Positions 21,847 to 30,520 of a stretch of DNA of 51,544 nucleotides are shown piece after piece; position 1 is the stretch's first letter; each line of letters starts with the position of its first letter. The notes under the pieces were generated by a model, which was not told the DNA's origin, did no database searches, and saw only the letters and a program-made list of their open reading frames with translations. The DNA comes from a virus. Made by a program: the position numbers and the translations under genes. The stretch spans positions 1 to 51,544 of the IMG/VR virus record IMGVR_UViG_3300036781_000812; one strand, 5' to 3'.

Positions 21847-23986
21847 GCATCAGGCCTGGCGCCGGTTCTTGCCCGACCTGCCGCCGCCGGAATTCTGCGA
21901 TCCTGCGCTTGTTGTGCGCCAGGCGCTGCCGGCGCTCAGGCCGCTGCGGCGGATCAATGTGCCCGACTGGGCGGAGGCAGAGCGCTATCTTTCGGGAACG
22001 ACGTTTCAGGGGCGGTGGCGGAATGACTTCGCTCCCTACATGACGGAGCCCTCGGCACAGATCACTTCGCGCAAGTACAGCGCGGTCGGCTTTGCCGGTC
22101 CGGCGCGTACCGCGAAATCGGAAAGCCTGGTCCTCAACACGATCGGACACGGCATCGCCTGCAAGCCACGGGACATGCTGGTCGTTTGCCAGACGCAGGA
22201 ATCGGCGCGGCAGTTTTCGGAGCGCAAGCTGGCGCCCATGCTGCGAGCGAATCCGCCGCTCAGCGGAAAACAGATGTCGGGCCGCGGGTCGGACAATCTG
22301 CACGAGAAGAAATTCGCCGGCGGAATGGACCTGCAGATCCGCTGGCCGGTGATCGGCAATTTCAGCCAGAACGAATATTTCACCGTTCTGATGACCGACT
22401 ACGACCGCTTTCCCGACGATATCGACGGGGAGGGCGACGGCTTCTTCCTCGCCCGCAAGCGCGTCCAGCACGCCGGTTCGCTCGGCATGGTTGTGGTCGA
22501 GAGTTCGCCTGGTCGGCCCATCGAGCGCGACGACTGGACGCCGGCGACAGTGCATGAGGCGCCACCCTGTGGCGGCATCCTCGGCATTTTCAACCAGGGA
22601 ACGCGCGGCAAGTTCTATTGGCGCTGTCCGCACTGCGGCGACTGGTTCCAGCCGCTGTTCGAACGCCTGCACTGGGAGACCAAGGACAGTCCTGTTGAAA
22701 GTGCGCGCACGGCCGTCATGATTTGCGCGTCGGGCTGCGTTATCGGGGCGGACTGGAAGAGTCGCCTCAACGCGGCCGGTAAGTGGCTGCATGAAACTGC
22801 CGCTGGCGATGCGGTCTGCGAGATCGACGATCCGACCGTCCGCGATACCGAGACGGTGTCGTATTGGTGCGAGGGGCCGGTCGCGGCAATGCAGAGCTGG
22901 TCACAGCTCGTCTCGCGATATCTCGATGGCAAGGCCGAGTTCGACGAACGCGGCGACGAGAAGTCGCTGAAGGCAACAATCAATCTCGACCAGGGCCGTC
23001 CGCACCTGCCGATGATCCGCGTCGTCGGCGACGGCCTGGTCAGCGATGCGTTGAAAGCCGCGGCCGAGCGCTATCCTCTGGGCTTCGCACCGGAGGGTAC
23101 GCGGTTCATTACTCTGCAGGTGGACGTGCAGGAAAACCGGTTCGTAGTTTCGGCTGAAGCCTGGGGCCACGAGCTCGAGCACTGGTTGATCGACCGCTAC
23201 GACATCGTGCAGCCGCCGGAAGATGGTGCGCGTCGCGCCATTGACCCTGGCCGGTACAAAGAAGACTGGCTGGCGGTGAAGCGGCTTCTCGACAAGCCTT
23301 ATCCTGTGACAGGATCCGGTGGGCTGGCCCTGTTGCCGCGCGCGCTCATTGTCGACAGCGCGGGCGCGGCCGGCGTGACCGCAAACGCCTATGCGTTCTA
23401 CCGCGACATGCGTAAGGCGGGCCTCGGCGCCCGCGTGTTCCTGTCCAAAGGCAAGGGCGGTCTTGATCGGCAGCGCGTTCTTTATGCTGCGCCGGAAAAG
23501 GTTCTGGGCACGCGGCTGAAGCGTCGCACCGATCTGCGGATCGTGCAGTTGGGCACCGACCTGATCAAGGATGAGGTGGCGCTCACCCTGACCCGGAAAC
23601 TGCCCGGACCCAACGCATATCACCTGCCATCGGCGCTCAGCGACAATGTGTTCGGCGAGTTCTGTGCCGAGGTTCGGACGGAGAAGGGCTGGCGGGAGCG
23701 GAAGAGCGGACTGCGCAACGAGTCCCTCGACCTTGCAGTCATGGCGCGCGGCCTGGTGATCGTGCTCAAGGCCGAGAAGATCAACTGGCAGGCGCCGCCG
23801 GCATGGGCCGGCAATCTTGCGTCCAACCCCTATGCCGTTCGTCTCGGAGAGTTTGCGCCGACTGCCGCACCTTCCGCGACTGCCGCGTCGATTAACGCCG
23901 CGCCGGTGGCAGCGCCGGCCGCGACACCCGTTCCGCGCAAGCGCGCGGCGACAACGATTACGCGTTCGAAATTCCTCTCACGCTGA
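21839..23986 (+). CDS. terminase large subunit (lambda GpA family)
   Basis: This 715-residue packaging motor (lambda GpA is about 640) has an N-terminal ATPase with the deviant P-loop 'GFAGPARTAKSESLVLN' and 'MLVVCQTQESARQFSERKL', a central 'VLMTDYDRFPDDIDGEGDGF' (Walker B region), a zinc-binding segment 'FYWRCPHCGDWFQPLF', and a C-terminal RNase H-like nuclease ('ITLQVDVQENRFVVSAEAWG', 'ALIVDSAG', 'ESLDLAVMARGLV'). The tail beyond residue 680 is Ala/Pro-rich. It starts inside the small subunit gene. Confidence 0.95.
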   Translation: MLEHQAWRRFLPDLPPPEFCDPALVVRQALPALRPLRRINVPDWAEAERYLSGTTFQGRWRNDFAPYMTEPSAQITSRKYSAVGFAGPARTAKSESLVLNTIGHGIACKPRDMLVVCQTQESARQFSERKLAPMLRANPPLSGKQMSGRGSDNLHEKKFAGGMDLQIRWPVIGNFSQNEYFTVLMTDYDRFPDDIDGEGDGFFLARKRVQHAGSLGMVVVESSPGRPIERDDWTPATVHEAPPCGGILGIFNQGTRGKFYWRCPHCGDWFQPLFERLHWETKDSPVESARTAVMICASGCVIGADWKSRLNAAGKWLHETAAGDAVCEIDDPTVRDTETVSYWCEGPVAAMQSWSQLVSRYLDGKAEFDERGDEKSLKATINLDQGRPHLPMIRVVGDGLVSDALKAAAERYPLGFAPEGTRFITLQVDVQENRFVVSAEAWGHELEHWLIDRYDIVQPPEDGARRAIDPGRYKEDWLAVKRLLDKPYPVTGSGGLALLPRALIVDSAGAAGVTANAYAFYRDMRKAGLGARVFLSKGKGGLDRQRVLYAAPEKVLGTRLKRRTDLRIVQLGTDLIKDEVALTLTRKLPGPNAYHLPSALSDNVFGEFCAEVRTEKGWRERKSGLRNESLDLAVMARGLVIVLKAEKINWQAPPAWAGNLASNPYAVRLGEFAPTAAPSATAASINAAPVAAPAATPVPRKRAATTITRSKFLSR

Positions 23987-23991
23987 GCACC

Positions 23992-24201
23992 ATGGCTTTC
24001 ACCCAGACTGAAATCGACGCGCTGAAGGCGGCGATCGCCCAGGGTGCACTCCGCGTGCGCTTTGGTGATCGTGAGGTGATGTACCGGTCGCTCGCCGAGA
24101 TGCTGCAGACGCTGTCGATGATGCAGGCCGAGGTGGCGGGGGCAACCGGTCAGCGGCGGACGCGCCAGGTGCGGTTCGTGACCGGGAAGGGGCTGCGCTA
24201 A
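23992..24201 (+). CDS. head-tail joining protein gpW-like
   Basis: This 69-residue protein, of nearly the same length as lambda gpW (68), has the gpW form: 'FTQTEIDALKAAIAQGALRV', 'FGDREVMYRSLAEMLQTLSM', then a basic tail. gpW binds below the portal and prepares heads for tail addition. It lies between terL and the portal, as in lambda, with 5 bp to the former and 1 bp to the latter. Confidence 0.9.
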   Translation: MAFTQTEIDALKAAIAQGALRVRFGDREVMYRSLAEMLQTLSMMQAEVAGATGQRRTRQVRFVTGKGLR

Positions 24202-24202
24202 C

Positions 24203-25732
24203 ATGACGGCGAAGATCATCCCGGCACCGCAGGCGGCGGTTCGGTTCCGCATCAAAGGGACCGGCGTTTATGTACAGCCGGTTGCCTATGGGGGGTATCA
24301 GGCGGGCTCGACCAGCCCGCGGCTCAGCCGTTGGATCCCGCCCTCGAGCGGCCCGAACCAAATGCTCGACGGATCCTTCGAGATGTTGCGGTCGCGGTCT
24401 CGGGACGCTGTTCGTCAACTCGGCTATGCCGAAACCGGCGTCGAAGTGCTGGTCACCAATATCGTCGGAACCGGGATCAAGCCACAATTCTCGACGCCGG
24501 ACTCCGCGTTCAACCGGGTCCTGGCTGAGGCCTTCCTCGCGTGGACGGACGAGGCCGATGCCGATGGCCGCCTCGACTTCTATGGCCTCCAGGCCTTGGC
24601 GGTACGTTCGATGGTGGAGGGAGGGGATTGCTTCTCTCGGCTGCGCACCCGGTTGCCGCAGGATGGGCTGTCGGTGCCGTTCCAGATTCAGGTCGTGGAG
24701 TCCGAATTCTGCCCAGTCGATAAAAACAACGCGCCGCGGACCACGGGTAATGCGGTGCGGTGCGGCGTGGAGTTCGACAGCATCGGCCGGCGGGCCGGCT
24801 ACCATTTGTTCAAGTCGCACCCCAACGACCAGAACTTTCTGACCACTTTTGGTCTCGGTGAGACGGCCTTTGTGCCGGCGACCGAGATCGCGCACCTGGC
24901 GATGCTGACCCGACCCGGCATGGTGAGGGGCGAACCCTGGCTCACCCGGGCGCTGGTGAAGCTGCACGATCTCGACAAGTACGATGACGCGCAGCTCGTT
25001 AGGCAGCAGATCGCGGCGCTGTTCACCGGCTTTGTCCACGACGATGATCCGGACGAGACCGATCCGGTGTTTGCTGGGCAGGGCGAAGCGGATGAAGGCG
25101 GCGTGGCTCTCGCTGGCCTCGAGCCTGGCACCGTGCAGATGCTGCCGTCTGGCAAGACAATCGAATGGTCGGAGCCGCCCGACCCGGGCAACAATTATAT
25201 CGACTTCGGCCGGGCCCAGTTGCGGGCGGTCGCGAACTCGCTTGGCATTCTCTATGAGCAGCTGAGCGGCGACTATGAAAAGATCAACGATCGCACCTTC
25301 CGCGCCGCGGTCAACGAGTTCCGCCGGCGGTGCGCCGTGTGGCAGCATCATGGAGTCGTGTTCCAGTGGTGCCGGCCGGTCATTCGCCGGTGGGTCGAAC
25401 TCGCCGTCCTCTCGGGCAGGATCACGCCGCCGGCGGGGATCACGGTCGGCATGATCGCACGGCCGAAATGGGTGCCGCAGGCCTGGGCCTACATCAACCC
25501 AGTGCAGGATGTGCAGGCGCGCCAACTCGAGGTGCGAGCGGGATTCAATTCCCGCCGGAACGTTGTCTCGGAAGGCGGCGAAGACGTCGAGCAGATCGAC
25601 GATGAGATCGCGACCGACAATGAGCGCGCCGATGCGAAGGGCCTGATCTTCGATTCCGATCCGCGAAAGACCAGCACCGCCGGCGTCGCGGCCGGTCAGG
25701 ACGACGACCCGGCGCCGCGCGCCACGAACTGA
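24203..25732 (+). CDS. portal protein (lambda gpB family)
   Basis: This 509-residue portal protein (lambda gpB is 533) carries family features along its length: 'SRSRDAVRQLGYAETGVEVL', 'NIVGTGIKP', 'ALAVRSMVEGGDCFSRLR', 'PATEIAHLAMLTRPGMVRGE', 'PGNNYIDFGRAQLRAVANSL', 'GILYEQLSGDYEKINDRTFR', 'FQWCRPVIRRWVELA'. Twelve subunits form the DNA channel at the capsid vertex. The C-terminal end is acidic and low in complexity. It is followed after 10 bp by the head maturation protease. Confidence 0.95.
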   Translation: MTAKIIPAPQAAVRFRIKGTGVYVQPVAYGGYQAGSTSPRLSRWIPPSSGPNQMLDGSFEMLRSRSRDAVRQLGYAETGVEVLVTNIVGTGIKPQFSTPDSAFNRVLAEAFLAWTDEADADGRLDFYGLQALAVRSMVEGGDCFSRLRTRLPQDGLSVPFQIQVVESEFCPVDKNNAPRTTGNAVRCGVEFDSIGRRAGYHLFKSHPNDQNFLTTFGLGETAFVPATEIAHLAMLTRPGMVRGEPWLTRALVKLHDLDKYDDAQLVRQQIAALFTGFVHDDDPDETDPVFAGQGEADEGGVALAGLEPGTVQMLPSGKTIEWSEPPDPGNNYIDFGRAQLRAVANSLGILYEQLSGDYEKINDRTFRAAVNEFRRRCAVWQHHGVVFQWCRPVIRRWVELAVLSGRITPPAGITVGMIARPKWVPQAWAYINPVQDVQARQLEVRAGFNSRRNVVSEGGEDVEQIDDEIATDNERADAKGLIFDSDPRKTSTAGVAAGQDDDPAPRATN

Positions 25733-25742
25733 GGACCACGAC

Positions 25743-26906
25743 ATGGCTGCTATTGTTGAGGACGGAAAGCTTCGGCTCTCCGGCTACGTCGGCGACTATT
25801 ATTATAGCGACGGCTTCACCTCCGACGACGTCGTGATGGCGCTCGCCGAGATCGACGACGCTGCCGATCTAGATGTGCACATCAATTCTCCCGGTGGCAT
25901 AGCCACTGAAGGCTCGGCCATCCACGCGCTGCTGGTCGCTCGCAAGGGCGTGACCAACATCGTCATCGAAGGTATCGCGGCGTCGGCTGCCTCGTTGATC
26001 GCGATGGCCGGTGCAGCGCGTACGATGTCGGCCGGTGCCGTGTTGATGATCCACGATCCCAGCGCGATCACCATGGGCACCTCGGCCGATCACGCCAAAA
26101 GCATCGAAGGCCTCGAGGCGCTCGCGACCTCCTATGCGCGGGTCTACGCCGACGCCTCGGGCAAGACGGCCGATGAGTGCCGGGTCGTGATGAAGGACGA
26201 AACCTGGTTCACGCCGGAGCAGGCTGTTGCCGCGGGTTTTGCGACCGGCACGACCGAAAAGCCGCAGGCGGTCGCGGTCGCAGCCTTTGATTATCGCCTT
26301 TATGCGCATGCCCCCAGCGAGCTTCGGGCCATGGCGCAGAGCAAGAATTGGTCGCTTCGCGCGCCCGATAACCCGGCGGTTTCCGCCGCTCACCCCAGTC
26401 AAACCCCGGAGAAATCCATGCCGACTGAAAAAGAACGTGCGGACCAGCTTGCCGCCGACAACACCAAGCTGACGGCCGATATCGCTGCTCTCACCGCCGG
26501 ACAGACTGCGGCCGTCACGGCGGCTGCCACCTCGGCCGCGGCGATCGTCGACCTCTGCGCCAAGGCCGGTGTTCCGACCATGGCGTCGGTGCTGATCGTC
26601 GAAGGTCTCACGGTCGAGCAGGCCAAGGCGCGCGTCGACAACACCAGCAATATCCGCTCGGCGGTCGAGCTGGCGCGGAAATCGTGCCCGACGATGGCAG
26701 CCGACCTCGCCGACACGTTCATCGCCGCCGGTCTGACGATGGACCAGGTCCGCGCCAAGCTGTTCGAAACGATGACGGCGGCCCAGTCCCCCGAAATCCG
26801 CAGTGCCCATCAGGCTGGACCCGGCGGCGACGAAGCCGCGATGGCTGCGGCGGGCATCGTCGCCGCCTATCGCGGCCTCACCGGCACCCAGAAGAGGAGC
26901 GCCTAA
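25743..26906 (+). CDS. ClpP-type (S14) head maturation protease with scaffold tail
   Basis: This 387-residue protein plays the part of lambda gpC. Residues 10-190 form a ClpP/crotonase-like serine protease: 'DVHINSPGGIATEGSAIHAL', nucleophile Ser81 in 'EGIAASAASLIAMAG', His104 in 'VLMIHDPSA', then 'DETWFTPEQAVAAGFAT'. The remainder (226-387) is an Ala/Lys-rich coiled region likely to act as scaffold. An in-frame ATG with its own ribosome site at 26418 may produce that part alone, as lambda Nu3 is nested in C. Confidence 0.88.
   Translation: MAAIVEDGKLRLSGYVGDYYYSDGFTSDDVVMALAEIDDAADLDVHINSPGGIATEGSAIHALLVARKGVTNIVIEGIAASAASLIAMAGAARTMSAGAVLMIHDPSAITMGTSADHAKSIEGLEALATSYARVYADASGKTADECRVVMKDETWFTPEQAVAAGFATGTTEKPQAVAVAAFDYRLYAHAPSELRAMAQSKNWSLRAPDNPAVSAAHPSQTPEKSMPTEKERADQLAADNTKLTADIAALTAGQTAAVTAAATSAAAIVDLCAKAGVPTMASVLIVEGLTVEQAKARVDNTSNIRSAVELARKSCPTMAADLADTFIAAGLTMDQVRAKLFETMTAAQSPEIRSAHQAGPGGDEAAMAAAGIVAAYRGLTGTQKRSA
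26418..26906 (+). CDS. possible nested scaffold protein (Nu3-like)
   Basis: ATG 26418 lies in the protease frame, preceded by GGAG at 26408-26411 with a 6-nt spacing. The resulting 162-residue product is a helical Ala-rich protein ('TEKERADQLAADNTKLTADI') with a coiled-coil start, as expected of a scaffold. Lambda Nu3 arises by the same kind of internal start in C. Whether it is used cannot be told from sequence alone. Confidence 0.5.
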   Translation: MPTEKERADQLAADNTKLTADIAALTAGQTAAVTAAATSAAAIVDLCAKAGVPTMASVLIVEGLTVEQAKARVDNTSNIRSAVELARKSCPTMAADLADTFIAAGLTMDQVRAKLFETMTAAQSPEIRSAHQAGPGGDEAAMAAAGIVAAYRGLTGTQKRSA

Positions 26907-26907
26907 T

Positions 26908-27576
26908 ATGCCCGCATCGTTCAAATCCGAAGGCACGTTTACGCCCGACGGCATCCTCGCCGGCGAGGACAATCTCCAGACCCGGCAGATCACGCTCCTC
27001 TCGGGCGAAAACCGCAAGCGCGGCAGCGTGCTCGGCAAAATCGCCGCTGGTGCAGCGTCGTCGGCCGCCAAGGGCGGCGGCAACACGGGCAACGGCACGC
27101 TGACGATGGATGCCGGCACGCCGGTTCGCAGCGGCGCGAAGGTCGGCGTATACCAGGTTCGGTTCGTCGCCGCGGCCACCAATAACGGCACGTTCCGCGT
27201 GACCGACCCCGACGGTTTCGTGCTCGGCGATGTCGTCATGGCGGGGGGTGCCGGCGCCTTCGACAATGACGTTAAGTTCGCGGTCGCCGATGGCGCCACC
27301 GACTTCGTCGTAGGCGATGGTTTCGACATCACCGTCGCGGCCGGCTCGAGCAAATATAAGCTCAGCGCTGCGGCCGGGGTTGATGGCTCGCAGGTCCCCG
27401 CAGTGATCCTCGCCGAGGATTGCGACGCCTCCGGCGGCGACAAGGTGACGGTCGCCTATTTCGGCGGCGTGTTCGACGAAAACGCACTCACCTATGGCGC
27501 GGGCCACACCGCGGCATCCGCACGGGAGCCCCTCCGCGACGTGGGCATCAAACTCCAGTCCAGCCTCACGAGGTAA
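26908..27576 (+). CDS. head decoration protein (gpD-like) with inserted domain
   Basis: This 222-residue protein is twice the length of lambda gpD (110). The N-terminal part ('TFTPDGILAGEDNLQTRQIT', 'LLSGENRKRGSVLG') and C-terminal part ('CDASGGDKVTVAYFGGVFDE', 'NALTYGAGHTAASAREPLRD') match gpD. Between them about 100 residues form a Gly/Thr/Val-rich beta domain ('VYQVRFVAAATNNGTFRVTD', 'PDGFVLGDVVMAGG') that would project from the capsid surface. It starts 1 bp after the protease stop. Confidence 0.87.
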   Translation: MPASFKSEGTFTPDGILAGEDNLQTRQITLLSGENRKRGSVLGKIAAGAASSAAKGGGNTGNGTLTMDAGTPVRSGAKVGVYQVRFVAAATNNGTFRVTDPDGFVLGDVVMAGGAGAFDNDVKFAVADGATDFVVGDGFDITVAAGSSKYKLSAAAGVDGSQVPAVILAEDCDASGGDKVTVAYFGGVFDENALTYGAGHTAASAREPLRDVGIKLQSSLTR

Positions 27577-27583
27577 ATGCACC

Positions 27584-28615
27584 ATGGTCGATCTCTATAG
27601 CCCCGCGGTGCTCAACCGCGTTGTCCAGGACTTGAAGGGCGACACGCAGTCGTTCCTTCTCGACACGTTCTTCCCCGAGATCTCGGTCTCGCTTACGGAA
27701 GAAATCTACTTCGACGTTCTCGCCGGCAAGCCCCGCTTGGCGCCGTTCGTCTCGCCGCTGGTCGAGGGCCAGATCGTGCAGTCCCTCGGCTACACGACCA
27801 ACTCGTTCAAGCCCGCCTACATCAAGGACAAGCGGGTGTTCGAGGACGGCAAGGCGATCCGCCGGTCACCCGGCATGCCGATTGCCGGACCGATCGATCC
27901 GATGCAGCAGCGCCAGGTGGCGATTGCGTCGGAGAGTGCCGACCAGCTAGCGATGCTGACGCGGCGTCAAGAATGGATGGCGGCGGCAGCGCTGCTCACC
28001 GGCCGGGTCACGATCACCGGCGAAAAATATCCGACCGTCGTCGTCGACTTCGGCCGCGACGCCAGCCTCACCGTGACGCTGTCGGGGGCGGATCTGTGGA
28101 GCGCCGGTACGTCGACGCCGCTTGAAGATTTGGAGACCTGGGCGGGGCTTATCCGCACGGCCTCGGGCGCAAATGCCGTTGACGTCGTGATGGCCCAGGA
28201 TGTCTACACGGCGTTCCGCAGCAATGACGACGTCAAGGAACTGCTCGACAAGTCGGTTGGCCTCAGTGCCCGGACCAACCTCGATATCGGTCCCGACTCG
28301 ACGCGTGCCGGCGCGACCTACAAAGGAACGGTCGGCGACTTCCGCATCTGGGTCTATTCCGACAGTTACGTCGACGAGAGTGGCGCTGTCGGCAAGTACG
28401 TCCCCGATGGCTATCTCGCCATGGCGTCCACCCAGCTCGAGGGTGTCCGCCACTACGGTGCGATCCGTGACGAAGCTGCCGGCTTCCAGGCTCTCGACTA
28501 TTTCTCGAAGTCGTGGACCCAGCCCGACCCGGCCGCTCGCTACCTGTTGCTGCAGTCGGCGCCGCTCGTCGTGCCGTACCGCATCAATGCCACGCTCGGC
28601 GCGAAGGTGCTCTGA
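27584..28615 (+). CDS. major capsid protein (lambda gpE family)
   Basis: This 343-residue protein (lambda gpE is 341) matches the Phage_cap_E family: 'LLDTFFPEISVSLTEEIYFD', 'PRLAPFVSPLVEGQIVQSLG', 'PAYIKDKRVFEDGKAIRRSP', 'DVVMAQDVYTAFRSNDDVKE', and a C-terminal 'LQSAPLVVPYRINATLGAKVL'. The start is ATG 27584, following an AGG-containing leader. A strong UUCG hairpin after the next gene may keep its mRNA stable. Confidence 0.95.
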   Translation: MVDLYSPAVLNRVVQDLKGDTQSFLLDTFFPEISVSLTEEIYFDVLAGKPRLAPFVSPLVEGQIVQSLGYTTNSFKPAYIKDKRVFEDGKAIRRSPGMPIAGPIDPMQQRQVAIASESADQLAMLTRRQEWMAAAALLTGRVTITGEKYPTVVVDFGRDASLTVTLSGADLWSAGTSTPLEDLETWAGLIRTASGANAVDVVMAQDVYTAFRSNDDVKELLDKSVGLSARTNLDIGPDSTRAGATYKGTVGDFRIWVYSDSYVDESGAVGKYVPDGYLAMASTQLEGVRHYGAIRDEAAGFQALDYFSKSWTQPDPAARYLLLQSAPLVVPYRINATLGAKVL

Positions 28616-28929
28616 TGATGAAGATGATCGCGAGCCATACCGTCAAGCATGACGGCAAACACCATGCGCCCGGCGCCGAGTTCGACGTGAAGGATGAGGC
28701 GGACGTCAAGCGGCTGACGCTCCTCGGCGCGGCGGTTCGCAAAGTGCGCACCGTCGCCGTCGATGATGACGACAGCCCCAAGACGCCGGCGCAGGTCATC
28801 GCCATGGCCGACGCCGAAGACGTGTCGTTCAAGGGGTTCAAAGCGGCGGCGGCGAAGCTGCTGGGCGACAAGGTGCCGGCCAAGAAGGACGACATCATCA
28901 CAGCTCTGAAGGCGCTCCCTGTAGCGTGA
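28615..28929 (+). CDS. gpFI-like head protein
   Basis: This 104-residue protein starts in a TGATG overlap with the capsid gene. Residues 1-45 form a small beta domain ('KMIASHTVKHDGKHHAPGAE'), typical of short proteins next to capsid genes. The C-terminal 40 residues resemble a SAP/Rho-N-like helical module ('VSFKGFKAAAAKLLGDKVPA'). Lambda has FI, a packaging-assisting protein, at this spot. Similarity is by position and size. Confidence 0.5.
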   Translation: MMKMIASHTVKHDGKHHAPGAEFDVKDEADVKRLTLLGAAVRKVRTVAVDDDDSPKTPAQVIAMADAEDVSFKGFKAAAAKLLGDKVPAKKDDIITALKALPVA

Positions 28930-28936
28930 ATCATGG

Positions 28937-28958
28937 GGGCGCGGCTTCGGCCGCGCCC
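28937..28958 (+). terminator. UUCG-tetraloop hairpin after the capsid genes
   Basis: GGGCGCGGC-TTCG-GCCGCGCCC is a perfect 9-bp stem with a UUCG tetraloop, without a long T-tract. It lies between the highly expressed head genes and the head-tail joining genes. It is a likely RNA stabiliser or partial terminator that lowers downstream expression. Confidence 0.65.
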
Positions 28959-28980
28959 ATCCTTCTAGGAGGAACCCAGA

Positions 28981-29270
28981 TGGATTTCAGCCTGCTGAAT
29001 GCAACGGTCCTCAAGACCTTCGGCGACACTCTGCCGATTACCATCAACGGGTCACCGGTCGAGGCCATTTATGACTCGCGGCACTATCCGGCCGAGGATG
29101 GCGAAAGCGGCAGCTCCGACCGCATCACAACGATTTCGGTCAAGACTGTCGACTTGCCGGCGATCGACGACGCAACGGTGATCGTCGCGCGCGGGCTGTT
29201 GTATCGCGTGTGGGACAAACGGCCGGACGGCGAAGGCATGACAGCCCTAGTACTGGAGCGACGTTCGTGA
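28981..29270 (+). CDS. head-tail joining protein (gpFII-like)
   Basis: The 95-residue beta-rich product ('FGDTLPITINGSPVEAIYDS', 'VDLPAIDDATVIVARGLLYR', 'VWDKRPDGEGMTALVLE') resembles the Phage_attach family, which includes lambda gpFII, the connector between head and tail. ATG 28981 follows a strong AGGAGGAA ribosome site, so the longer reading from 28926 is rejected. The end overlaps the next gene by 4 bp (GTGA). Confidence 0.75.
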
Positions 29271-29692
29271 CGCACAAGAGACAGCTGATCCGTGACGCCA
29301 TCGCGGCCAGAGTGGGGACCGTGGCGATGCTCGCGGGGCGGGTGGCATCGACGCGAACCCGACCGACCGACGTATCAGAACTTCCCTGCGCGATTGTCTA
29401 TACGATTTCAGAAACGTCGGATGTGTTCAGCGTCAGCGGTACGCTGGTACGGACACTGACGGCGGCCGTGGAGCTGCGCATCTCGGCTGCCGACGCCATA
29501 GATGCGGCGCTGGACATGCTTTGCGAGTCGGTCGAGCAGGCCATCGCCGCGAGCCGCCGTCTGGGTGGCAAGGCGATCAACTGCGTTCTCACATCCACCG
29601 TCGTTGGTCTCGATGGCGAGGGTGAAACGCGCCAGGCGCTCGCCACGCTGACCTATACTGTCACCTATACGACCGACGGCAACGGGGACTGA
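29267..29692 (+). CDS. tail terminator (gpU-like)
   Basis: This 141-residue protein, from GTG 29267, has an alpha/beta layout like lambda gpU: 'KRQLIRDAIAARVGTVAMLA', 'PCAIVYTISETSDV', 'AAVELRISAADAIDAALDML', 'TLTYTVTYTTDGNGD'. gpU caps the growing tail tube and fixes its upper end. It is followed by two terminators in tandem. Confidence 0.7.
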   Translation: MTHKRQLIRDAIAARVGTVAMLAGRVASTRTRPTDVSELPCAIVYTISETSDVFSVSGTLVRTLTAAVELRISAADAIDAALDMLCESVEQAIAASRRLGGKAINCVLTSTVVGLDGEGETRQALATLTYTVTYTTDGNGD

Positions 29693-29720
29693 AAACCCCT
29701 GCCGACCGGTCAGGGGTTTT
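29692..29720 (+). terminator. terminator, AAAACCCCTG stem
   Basis: AAAACCCCTG (29692-29701) and CAGGGGTTTT (29711-29720) form a perfect 10-bp stem around a 9-nt loop and end in T. It is the third copy of the palindrome seen at 2648 and 7720. It overlaps the gpU-like stop codon. Confidence 0.75.
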
Positions 29721-29730
29721 GACGCTCAAC

Positions 29731-29755
29731 GGCTCGCTTCGGCGGGCCATTTTCA
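29731..29755 (+). terminator. second terminator, UUCG-loop hairpin
   Basis: GGCTCGC-TTCG-GCGGGCC forms a 7-bp stem with a UUCG loop, followed by ATTTTCATTT. Ten bases after the preceding hairpin, it makes a tandem pair that divides the head from the tail genes. Confidence 0.65.
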
Positions 29756-29768
29756 TTTGGAGGGATCA

Positions 29769-30014
29769 ATGACCGAAGTCGTTTATTCGACCGAGATGGT
29801 CGCAGGCCTCGAAGGCCGCACCTTTCGCAATCCGCGGCACTTCCTGAAGCCGGAGCCGGCGGCGACCAAGGTCTATGTCGCACCGGGTTGGCCCAAGATC
29901 GTTGCCGCCTATGAGGCGCTGAAGATCCCGGTGTCGCCGCTCGACGAACTGCAGCCGATCGTCACTACACCGCCGGCGAAGGCGCCTCGGTCGGTCGCAC
30001 CCGACGCCAACTAA
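29769..30014 (+). CDS. hypothetical tail-region protein, 81 residues
   Basis: This short protein starts at ATG 29769 after GGAGGG. It has a basic centre ('GLEGRTFRNPRHFLKPEPAA') and a Pro/Thr-rich end. It has no known domain. It lies directly after the tandem terminators and before the tail tube gene, so it may be a small tail-assembly factor with its own promoter region. Confidence 0.55.
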   Translation: MTEVVYSTEMVAGLEGRTFRNPRHFLKPEPAATKVYVAPGWPKIVAAYEALKIPVSPLDELQPIVTTPPAKAPRSVAPDAN

Positions 30015-30034
30015 CCCCAATTGAAAGGAGGCCG

Positions 30035-30520
30035 ATGATGGCCATTACTACTGCTTCCGGCAGCAAAATCTACATCGGGCCGGTCCGACCCGCGACCTGT
30101 GATACGGCGGTCGAATACGCGGCCCTGACGCCGTGGGTGGAATTTGGCGAGGTCGAGACACTGGGCGAGTTCGGCGACCAGTCGGCGGACGTCACGTTCA
30201 CGGCAATCGGCAATGCGCGTGTGCGTCACTCCAAAGGCGCGAACGATGCAGGCGTGTTGGCTCTGACCTGCGGACGTGACCCGCTCGACGCCGGACAGAT
30301 TGCCGGTCGCGCCGCGGCGGCAACGAAGTTCGAATATGCTATCAAGATCGTGGCGGCCGACGCGCCGGACGAGGACTATCTCGACAGCGTGTACTATTTC
30401 GGCGCCCTAGTGCAGTCGGCCCGCGACAACTACGGCAACAACGACAACGTGGTGCGCACTACGTTCAATCTCGGCATCAACACCGAGATCGTCGAAGTTC
30501 CTGCGGACGAGGCGCCGTAA
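30035..30520 (+). CDS. major tail tube protein (gpV-like)
   Basis: This 161-residue protein has the beta-sandwich pattern of siphophage tail tubes: 'ASGSKIYIGPVRPATCD', 'WVEFGEVETLGEFGDQSADV', 'TFTAIGNARVRHSKGANDAG', 'RTTFNLGINTEIVEVPADE'. Stacked hexamers form the tail. It begins with two adjacent ATG codons behind GGAGG. It overlaps the following gene by one base. Confidence 0.85.
   Translation: MMAITTASGSKIYIGPVRPATCDTAVEYAALTPWVEFGEVETLGEFGDQSADVTFTAIGNARVRHSKGANDAGVLALTCGRDPLDAGQIAGRAAAATKFEYAIKIVAADAPDEDYLDSVYYFGALVQSARDNYGNNDNVVRTTFNLGINTEIVEVPADEAP

Noticed and set aside
23999-25744. 581-codon minus-strand open frame opposite the portal gene
   Set aside because: The plus strand encodes a clear portal protein over the same interval. 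The minus product is Arg/Pro/Leu-rich without domains, a normal effect of high GC.
25869-27443. 524-codon minus-strand open frame over the protease and decoration genes
   Set aside because: It crosses two well-supported plus-strand genes, and its low-complexity Ser/Pro/Arg sequence is typical of antisense translation.
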